NCBI GenBank assembly: GCA_964486645.1
Contig: CAZAOG010000089.1
Span: 1-12,241, forward strand
Direction of reading: 5' to 3'
From: GCA-002790365 sp964486645
Lineage (GTDB): Bacteria; Bacteroidota; Ignavibacteria; Ignavibacteriales; Ignavibacteriaceae
Length of the DNA: 12,241 nt
Positions 1 to 5,361 of the stretch are shown in pieces. Numbering within the stretch: the stretch's first letter is position 1; the number at the start of each line of letters is the position of its first letter. The notes under the pieces were generated by a model that was not told where the DNA came from, did not search any database, and worked only from the letters and a program-made list of their open reading frames with translations. The translations under genes and the position numbers were made by a program.

Positions 1-294
1 TATACCGATGTAAAAATAGATAATGTTTTTTGGAATAAGATTTATGCAGAACCAATAAATAAGACACGAAAAGAAATTATTAAATACAAAGCACTAACAA
101 AATTTGAAAATCCCAAATATCCCATACTCATTACTTACGGAGATAACGATATTTACGGCGAAAGCAAAAATGAAGTCGTAAACCGTTTTCCGACTTCAAA
201 ATTAGTAACCATTAATAATTGCGGACATATTCCTTGGAAACACAATCCCGGAAAATTTAGAGATATTTTGAAAGGATATTATTTCTTGTGGTAA
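1..294 (+). CDS. Alpha/beta hydrolase, C-terminal fragment (5' end outside window)
   Basis: Frame 1 is open from the first base to a TAA at 292-294 and encodes the last 97 residues of a protein whose start lies outside the window. The fragment carries the closing part of an alpha/beta-hydrolase fold. A buried strand PILITYG leads into GDND (residues 47-50 of the fragment), where Asp50 is in the position of the catalytic acid. About 25 residues later comes CGHIPW with His76 as the likely catalytic histidine, followed by a final helix (PGKFRDIL). The nucleophile elbow (G-x-S-x-G) would be upstream and cannot be seen, so neither activity nor substrate can be named. The gene converges on the ppk cluster and is separated from it by a terminator-like hairpin. 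Fold assignment is fairly sure; function is unknown. Confidence 0.75.
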   Translation, partial: YTDVKIDNVFWNKIYAEPINKTRKEIIKYKALTKFENPKYPILITYGDNDIYGESKNEVVNRFPTSKLVTINNCGHIPWKHNPGKFRDILKGYYFLW

Positions 295-349
295 CAGCTA
301 TCAGACGAAACAAGCTTTCCACAAAAAAAACTCACTAACAACATCTCAA

Positions 350-370
350 TAAAAACTTGAATAGTTTTTA
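350..370. terminator. Bidirectional terminator-like hairpin between convergent genes
   Basis: TAAAAACT (350-357) and AGTTTTTA (363-370) form a perfect 8-bp stem around a 5-base loop, TGAAT. The site lies in the 89-bp gap between the stop codons of two convergent genes, the hydrolase (+) and ppk (-). The A- and T-rich arms give a U-rich 3' arm on either transcript, as expected of a shared terminator. The stem has a single G-C pair, so it would be weak by classical standards. Its position is the strongest argument. The rest of 295-383 shows only A-rich sequence. Confidence 0.5.
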
Positions 371-383
371 CTTTAAGATAAAT

Positions 384-2441
384 TTAACTATTCATCTCTT
401 TTAGATATCTATAAGTTTCATATTGTGATCTGAGTTTTTTGTTTTTATTATCCGTCTTATACCGGTTGTCCTGAAATTCATTAATTACCCTTGCTTTAAC
501 ATTATCATTAAACTGTATCTCAAATAATTTTTTCAGCATTTTTTTTAATGATTTGTTATAAATAGGAAAAGCCACTTCAATTCTTCTGTTTAAATTTCTT
601 TTCATCAAATCCGCAGAAGCCAGGTAAATTTTTTCATCTCCTCCGTTGTGAAAAATATAAATCCTGCTGTGCTCAAGGTATCTGTCAACAATACTGTAGA
701 CTTTTATATTTTCGCTTAAATTGTCCACCCCGGGTTTTAAGCAGCAAATTCCTCTAACTATCATATCTATTTTAACTCCGGCTTTCGAAGCTTTGTAAAG
801 TCTGCGTATCATCTTTTTATCTTCAATATTGTTTGCTTTTATTTTAATCGATGCAGGCACGCCGTTTTTTGCGTTTTTAATCTCATTGTTTATTAATTCT
901 TCAAAGCCTATTCTTAAACCATAAGGTGCTGTTAATAAATACTTGGTAGTTTGAAATAATTCCCTCTTTGCCAAAAACCAAAATATTTTTCTTACATCTT
1001 TTATCAGCCTTTCATCGGATGTAAAAAAACCGAAGTCGGAATATACTTTGGAAGTTTTTTCATTAAAATTCCCCGTTGATAAATAGGTGTAGTATTTTAT
1101 CTTTTCATTTTCAATTCTTTTTATAAGGCAAAGTTTGGAATGCACTTTTAATCCCGGGAAACTATAAAGTACGGTTACACCCGCTTCCTCCATTTCTTTT
1201 GCCCAATACAAATTCAGTTCTTCGTCAAAACGTGCTTTCAGTTCAACAAACGCAACAACTTTTTTTCCGTTTTTTACGGCTTGTATTAATGATTTAACGA
1301 CCGAAGAGTCGGCGGCAACTCTGTATAACGTAATTTTTATTTCCTTTACGTCTTTATCTCCTGCTGCTTCTTTTATAAAGTTTAATACATAATTGTAGGA
1401 TTGATACGGGTAGTTCAGAAGTATATCTTTTTTGCTTATTGAATAAAATATTGATTTTCTGTTATCAATATATTTGCTGGGTAAAGCCGGCTGATGACAA
1501 TATATCATAGCTCTCTTAGTCGGATTTTGCAAAGAATGGAAATCATTAAAGTTGTGATACCTTGCACCTTTTACCAAATCATTTTTTTCAAGTCTGAAAT
1601 ATTTAATTAAAAATTTTAATGTTTCATCGGGCATACCTTCATCATATAAAAATCTTGACGGTGCTCCGGTAGTTCTGTTGCTTAGACCGGATTTTATTTT
1701 CTCCAGCAAATTTCCTGTAAATTCATCGTCTATATATAACTCGGCGTCTCTGGTTAGTTTGATGGAATATGAATCGAATACATCGTGATTAGGAAACAGT
1801 TTAGGCAGACAATATCTTATAATATCATCAAGAAATATAAATTTGTGTTTTCCGTGAGAGCGAGGGAGGAAAATGAATCTTGACAAATGATTGGAAGGTA
1901 TTTCAACCAGTCCGAATCTGAATCGATGTTTTCTACCGTCAGTATTCTTTTTTCTAATTTTTACAACAAGATAAAGTGCATCGTTATTAAGGAATAAATT
2001 AATTTTTTTATTTACTAAAAAAGTAGGAGCACAATAATCTTTCAGTACTTTGTCCCAATAATCATTTAAAAATGATTTTTCCTGTTTGTTTAATTTCCTT
2101 TCATCTTGTATGAATATGCCGCTTCTATTTAGCAGCGGAATAATTTCATCCCTGTAAATTTTACCGAATTCAATTTGCTGTTTTGCAACAATATATCTTA
2201 TTTGATTCAGCAGTACCTCCGGGTTGAAGGACAACTTTTTTCGTTCACTTCTTTTTAAGTTGATAAGGGTTCTTAATGCAGCAACTCTGACTCTATAGTA
2301 CTCGTCTAAATTAGAAGAATAGATAGCTAAAAATTTTATCCGTTCGAATAACGGAACGCTATTGTCTTTAGCTTCCTGTAACACACGGTGATTAAAAGAA
2401 AGCCAGCTGATTTCTCGGTTAAAATAACTGCTGATACTCAT
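384..2441 (-). CDS. ppk1: Polyphosphate kinase 1
   Basis: Ppk1 reversibly transfers the gamma-phosphate of ATP to a growing inorganic polyphosphate chain through a phosphohistidine intermediate. At 685 residues it has the usual family length. The four family domains follow in order: N-terminal helical domain (about 6-110, including SSNLDEYY with Asn44), middle domain (about 120-300), and two phospholipase-D-like catalytic domains, C1 (about 330-495) and C2 (about 503-675). The autophosphorylated histidine is His434 in LKVHSKLCL and the second active-site histidine is His591 in YLEHSRIY. ATP/Mg-site arginines Arg374 (TLYRVAA) and Arg404 (LKARFDEE) are also present, with numbering almost identical to the E. 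coli enzyme. The ATG start fits the family N-terminus, but no clear Shine-Dalgarno precedes it. It is the last gene of a four-gene cluster, 8 bp after sixA, so it is probably co-transcribed and coupled. No key residue is missing. Confidence 0.97.
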   Translation of the reverse strand: MSISSYFNREISWLSFNHRVLQEAKDNSVPLFERIKFLAIYSSNLDEYYRVRVAALRTLINLKRSERKKLSFNPEVLLNQIRYIVAKQQIEFGKIYRDEIIPLLNRSGIFIQDERKLNKQEKSFLNDYWDKVLKDYCAPTFLVNKKINLFLNNDALYLVVKIRKKNTDGRKHRFRFGLVEIPSNHLSRFIFLPRSHGKHKFIFLDDIIRYCLPKLFPNHDVFDSYSIKLTRDAELYIDDEFTGNLLEKIKSGLSNRTTGAPSRFLYDEGMPDETLKFLIKYFRLEKNDLVKGARYHNFNDFHSLQNPTKRAMIYCHQPALPSKYIDNRKSIFYSISKKDILLNYPYQSYNYVLNFIKEAAGDKDVKEIKITLYRVAADSSVVKSLIQAVKNGKKVVAFVELKARFDEELNLYWAKEMEEAGVTVLYSFPGLKVHSKLCLIKRIENEKIKYYTYLSTGNFNEKTSKVYSDFGFFTSDERLIKDVRKIFWFLAKRELFQTTKYLLTAPYGLRIGFEELINNEIKNAKNGVPASIKIKANNIEDKKMIRRLYKASKAGVKIDMIVRGICCLKPGVDNLSENIKVYSIVDRYLEHSRIYIFHNGGDEKIYLASADLMKRNLNRRIEVAFPIYNKSLKKMLKKLFEIQFNDNVKARVINEFQDNRYKTDNKNKKLRSQYETYRYLKEMNS

Positions 2442-2449
2442 TTGAAAAA

Positions 2450-2944
2450 TTATAGTTTATATTTTTTGGGATATTCAATAAAGGCAAAGCTGCAGCCTTT
2501 ATCAAATTCATTCCAATTATTAGTGTCTTTTTTCAAGCAGACTATTCCGGAAGTGGGAAGATTGTCTAATCTATTGTCGGAAATTAAATTAACCAAATCC
2601 GTCAACCCGGGGTTATGTCCCACAATCATCAAGGATTCTATTTTATCATCTGTCTTTTTTACAACTTCCAGAATGTCCAATGCTCCGGCTTCATAAATAT
2701 TCTTATTTTTTATAATATTTTTAACCGGATAATTCAATTTTTCGGCTATTATTTTGGCGGTAGTAATAGCACGTAAAGCAGGGCTTGAAATAATTAATTG
2801 GGGAAAAATGTTTTTCCTGAATAAAACATCGCCCATAAACGGTGCATCTCTTTTCCCTCTGTTATTAAGCGGTCTGTCAAAATCTTCCAACGAAGGGGTG
2901 CTCCAGCTTGATTTTGCATGTCTTACAAGAAATATTGTTTTCAA
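2450..2944 (-). CDS. sixA: SixA-type phosphohistidine phosphatase (histidine phosphatase superfamily)
   Basis: A small (164 aa) cytoplasmic member of the phosphoglycerate-mutase-like histidine phosphatase branch. The N-terminus LVRHAKSSW is the SixA form of the RHG motif, with Arg8 and the nucleophile His9. The other catalytic pieces are present: DFDRPLNNRGKRDA (21-34), SSPALRAITTA with Arg58, Glu85 in YEAGA, and the second catalytic His110 in VGHNPGL. E. coli SixA removes phosphate from histidine of phosphotransfer proteins; the target here is unknown. The start is TTG at 2944. An in-frame stop lies just upstream with no ATG or GTG between, the family N-terminus begins at once, and an AAGG (2955-2958) sits 10 bases before it. 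It lies 37 bp after the membrane-protein gene and 8 bp before ppk1, whose product carries a phosphohistidine and is therefore an attractive substrate (inference). Confidence 0.92.
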   Translation of the reverse strand: MKTIFLVRHAKSSWSTPSLEDFDRPLNNRGKRDAPFMGDVLFRKNIFPQLIISSPALRAITTAKIIAEKLNYPVKNIIKNKNIYEAGALDILEVVKKTDDKIESLMIVGHNPGLTDLVNLISDNRLDNLPTSGIVCLKKDTNNWNEFDKGCSFAFIEYPKKYKL

Positions 2945-2981
2945 AGAATAGTTACCTTATAAAGATGTGTTTGAAATATGA

Positions 2982-3572
2982 TTAAACAAAATGAAACATT
3001 TCCAGGAGAAATGATAATACTGCAACAATAAGTCCGTACATAAAAATGTTATATGCGATTTTAAGATATTTATATTTTCTTATCAGTACCGCGCCGACTG
3101 CATACACGTCCCTTATCATGCTTAAATAAAGGTACTCTCTGTCGTTCATTACTACGTTCATAGCTTTTTCATACTCGTCTAAAGACATTTTATAAAAATT
3201 ACCGAAAAATAGGAGGTTGCCTTTTTTCTGTTTTATGTCTTCCGGGGTAACCTTTCCGGACGAAACTTTGGGACGGGTAGCAATAGTTGCAAAAATTATG
3301 GTTACCAAACACACAATAAGTAAAATGATGGAGGGAATAATTAAAACCTGTTCCGTACCTATTCTTTTAACTACAACGGATAATATGATAGAGATGATTA
3401 CCGCATTTATACTAATTAATATGTTTGCTTTTCTGTCAGCAATAGAACTTAAATTTAGATGGTTTTTTGAAGTTATCCTGAATAAAGTTTCAATTCCGCG
3501 GTCGGTTTTATTTTTCTTTTTCGGTTTTTCTTTCGCGTCTTTATTTATATGAATTTTTTCTTCTTCATCCAT
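2982..3572 (-). CDS. Pycsar-TM-like membrane protein (DUF5706 family)
   Basis: With the ATG at 3572 the product is 196 residues. A charged, lysine-rich N-terminus (about 1-24) is followed by the conserved block RGIETLFRITSKNH (about 25-38) and ADRKANIL (45-52). Then come membrane segments at about 49-68 and 76-98 ending in ATRP, a cytosolic loop with GNLLFFGNFYKM (about 118-129), and a last membrane segment at about 170-192. I recognise this as the Pycsar-effector-like (PycTM/DUF5706) family. In Pycsar defence, PycTM members are membrane effectors triggered by cyclic pyrimidine nucleotides. That role is not shown here because no pyrimidine cyclase is in the window. The frame can be extended to a TTG at 3590, giving 202 residues and overlapping the HD gene. 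I prefer the ATG because AAAGGA lies 8 bases before it. It follows the HD gene by 4 bp; in many Bacteroidota the two parts are, as I recall, one fused protein. Confidence 0.85.
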   Translation of the reverse strand: MDEEEKIHINKDAKEKPKKKNKTDRGIETLFRITSKNHLNLSSIADRKANILISINAVIISIILSVVVKRIGTEQVLIIPSIILLIVCLVTIIFATIATRPKVSSGKVTPEDIKQKKGNLLFFGNFYKMSLDEYEKAMNVVMNDREYLYLSMIRDVYAVGAVLIRKYKYLKIAYNIFMYGLIVAVLSFLLEMFHFV

Positions 3573-3576
3573 CACA

Positions 3577-4182
3577 TCATTCCTTTGCAATTAAATTATT
3601 CAATTGATTTTTTAACTTTTCAATATTTTTAATTCTTTGATAGTCGTAATTATTTTTAGCATAGTCCGTATAAAATTTATGTTCGGATAAAAATTTAATA
3701 TTCTTTTTTATCCATTCATCGTCGGAAAAATTTATATTTTGATTTTTTTTAAGTTCTTGTCTCAACAAGTCCGCCTTTTTGCTAAAATCTTTTTTTCCGA
3801 TATGCAGTATATCGGAATCCGACAATATTTCTTCTAAAAGTGAAACGGGTTTATGACATAACTCGGTTGCTTTAATACATTTTTTTACTTCTTCAATATC
3901 TTCATTAGAATAATTATTAGCAATTAAAAATTTTTCGGCAATATCAATACTTACCTTTTCGTGTCCGTCGCAGGCTTTTGTGTAGCCGAAGTCGTGAAAC
4001 CATGCTGCAAGTAAAACGATTTCCAATTCTTTATCGGACAAATGCGAACCCACTCCTATTTCTTCCGCATTTTTCACTACATCAATTGTATGGTTAACGC
4101 AATGATAATCATAATTTTCGCTTAAATTGTTAGTTAAATAGTCGGTAACGTATTGTTTTGCTTTGTCTAAAATACTATTCAA
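3577..4182 (-). CDS. HD-domain phosphohydrolase
   Basis: A soluble 201-residue protein with the metal-binding signature of HD phosphohydrolases: His31 (in VNHTIDVV), the His63-Asp64 doublet (AAWFHDFGY), His74 (DGHEK) and a later Asp in SDSDILH (122-124). HD enzymes hydrolyse phosphate esters of nucleotides or signalling molecules; the substrate here cannot be read from sequence. It most resembles the N-terminal half of the HD plus Pycsar-TM fusion proteins of Bacteroidota, including the C-terminal block EHKFYTDYAKNN (167-178). The start is TTG at 4182: an in-frame stop lies eight codons upstream with no ATG or GTG between, and no methionine codon occurs later, so TTG is close to forced. No convincing Shine-Dalgarno is seen. 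It is the first gene of the cluster and ends 4 bp before the membrane-protein ATG. Confidence 0.87.
   Translation of the reverse strand: MNSILDKAKQYVTDYLTNNLSENYDYHCVNHTIDVVKNAEEIGVGSHLSDKELEIVLLAAWFHDFGYTKACDGHEKVSIDIAEKFLIANNYSNEDIEEVKKCIKATELCHKPVSLLEEILSDSDILHIGKKDFSKKADLLRQELKKNQNINFSDDEWIKKNIKFLSEHKFYTDYAKNNYDYQRIKNIEKLKNQLNNLIAKE
3581..3586 (-). promoter_or_regulatory. Ribosome binding site deciding the membrane-protein start
   Basis: Read on the minus strand, AAAGGA lies inside the last codons of the HD gene and 8 bases before the ATG at 3572-3570. The HD stop TGA (3579-3577) falls between site and start, so ribosomes ending the HD gene would reach this start at once. This supports translational coupling and the 196-residue form over the 202-residue TTG form. 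Confidence 0.6.
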
Positions 4183-4244
4183 TTTATTCTCGTGTTTATT
4201 GTTTTATTAAAATATGTAATAACAAAACAAAAGAAAAACAATTA

Positions 4245-4361
4245 AAGGTGCTGTGACAAAAAGCACTTTGCAGGAAAAGGCCATTGCAGGAGTTGATTAA
4301 GTCCAAAAAGTGAGGGTGACTTTTTAGCGCTTATTCAGATACCAAATCCCGCAATGGCTTT
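4245..4361. other. Intergenic block of inverted repeats (possible structured RNA or small repeat element)
   Basis: The 189-bp spacer (4183-4371) between the DHOD-like gene and the HD gene holds three stems. Stem A pairs AAGGTGCT (4245-4252) with AGCACTTT (4262-4269). Stem B pairs AAGGCCATTGC (4277-4287) with GCAATGGCTTT (4351-4361), enclosing stem C, the hairpin at 4305-4325. Stems A and B each pair fully on the plus strand with one G-U, but on the minus strand they need a bulge or an A-C mismatch. Both share the pattern AAGG...CTTT at their outer ends. The minus-strand transcript after stem A runs into a T-rich stretch (4220-4244), so the block may simply end the nifJ transcript. A tRNA fold does not fit. 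The remainder, 4183-4244, is very AT-rich and presumably contains the promoter of the HD cluster, but I could not pick a convincing one. Confidence 0.4.
4305..4325. terminator. Terminator-like hairpin after the nifJ / DHOD-like unit
   Basis: AAAAAGT (4305-4311) and ACTTTTT (4319-4325) form a perfect 7-bp stem around GAGGGTG. It lies about 45 bases past the DHOD-like stop codon (4372) in the direction of transcription. Its A/T-rich arms resemble those of the hairpin between the hydrolase and ppk genes, which suggests a common style of terminator here. It could act on either strand. Confidence 0.4.
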
Positions 4362-4371
4362 GGAGAGATTA

Positions 4372-5361
4372 TTATTTATAAGAATTCAAAACACTCATGT
4401 AATTAGCTCTTTCAAACTGAGACGGGTCGGCAACATTTTTATAACAAATACTTCCCCGCATTTGATCCAGGGATTCGTATTCGTGTTCTTCTCCCCAATA
4501 CTTCAGTTTTGTAAGAACCGTTTTAATATGGTCTATTCCAAGTTTCAACAAGGAGGATAACATTTGAGTAACCTGTGCGCCCGACATTATTAATTTTAAA
4601 ACATCTTCTTCGGAAAAAACACCGCCTGTTGCAGCTAAATCGGCTTTTATATTATCGTGAAGTATAGCAATCCATCTTAGCCTTAATCTTATTCTATCAG
4701 GCGAACTGAGAACAACGTTAGGTACGACTTCTAATTTTTCCAAATCGATATCGGGCTGATAAAATCTGTTGAACAATACAAGTCCTTTGGCTCCGGCTTC
4801 CACTATTTGATTTGCCATCCAGCTCATCGAACTAAAATAAGGTGACAGCTTTACCGCAACGGGAATATCAACGCTCTTTGTAACTTCTCTTACTATATCC
4901 AAATACATCTTTTCAACGTCGCTTCCGCTCTGATTTATATCGGCGGCAATTTTATAAATATTTAACTCTAAAGCATCGGCACCGGCTTGCTCTATCTTCT
5001 TAGCATATTCAATCCATCCGCCTAACGATTTTCCGTTTAAGCTTGCAATTATCGGAATATCCGCGGCATCTTTTGCTTTTCTTATATGTTCCAAATATTC
5101 TTCGGGACCGGTTGAATAATCTTCCATCTCCGGAAAATAATTTAATGCTTCGGCGTGACTGTCGGCGTGCAAAGAAGTATGATGGTGCAATTCCAATGTT
5201 TCGTGTTCTATTTGTTCTTCAAATAATGAATGCAGAACTACGGCTGCCGCTTCGGCATCTTCCATTTTTTTAATGTTATCTACCTCTCTGGATAACGGTC
5301 CGGCAGAAGGAATAATCGGGTTTTTTAAATTAAGACCCAAATATTTTGTTTCTAATTTCAT
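4372..5361 (-). CDS. Dihydroorotate dehydrogenase-like flavoprotein
   Basis: A 329-residue TIM-barrel protein of the dihydroorotate dehydrogenase-like family. Visible elements are the N-terminal NPIIPSAGPLS (14-24), the strand ASLNG (106-110), ELNIYKIAAD (132-141), VAVKLSPYF (168-176) with the FMN-contacting Lys171, LVLFNRF (194-200), and the phosphate-binding end LAATGGV (242-248) and GAQVTQM (261-267). It is probably not the pyrimidine-pathway enzyme: where true PyrD has the ISCPN-type loop and a Cys or Ser base, this protein has NIYKIAADINQSG with neither in that stretch. FMN binding is likely, but the reaction is unknown. Its ATG overlaps the nifJ stop as ATGA, with AAGG (5369-5372) 7 bases before the start, so it is coupled to nifJ. 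I recall this pairing with nifJ in other anaerobes and cyanobacteria, suggesting a redox job linked to NifJ (inference). Confidence 0.88.
   Translation of the reverse strand: MKLETKYLGLNLKNPIIPSAGPLSREVDNIKKMEDAEAAAVVLHSLFEEQIEHETLELHHHTSLHADSHAEALNYFPEMEDYSTGPEEYLEHIRKAKDAADIPIIASLNGKSLGGWIEYAKKIEQAGADALELNIYKIAADINQSGSDVEKMYLDIVREVTKSVDIPVAVKLSPYFSSMSWMANQIVEAGAKGLVLFNRFYQPDIDLEKLEVVPNVVLSSPDRIRLRLRWIAILHDNIKADLAATGGVFSEEDVLKLIMSGAQVTQMLSSLLKLGIDHIKTVLTKLKYWGEEHEYESLDQMRGSICYKNVADPSQFERANYMSVLNSYK

Noticed and set aside
2388..2696. Plus-strand open frame of 102 codons across the sixA-ppk1 junction
   Set aside because: It lies antisense to two well-recognised genes and its translation resembles no family I know; it is a shadow frame.
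2982..4182. A complete Pycsar anti-phage system
   Set aside because: The membrane protein belongs to a Pycsar-effector-like family, but no pyrimidine cyclase lies in the window and the neighbours are housekeeping polyphosphate genes. The family name alone does not show defence.
4245..4361. A tRNA or known riboswitch in the inverted-repeat block
   Set aside because: No cloverleaf, T-loop or CCA end is present, and I recognise no riboswitch core; only stems are supported.
4372..5361. True pyrimidine-pathway PyrD
   Set aside because: The loop that carries the catalytic Cys or Ser in PyrD is replaced, and the gene is coupled to nifJ rather than to pyr genes.
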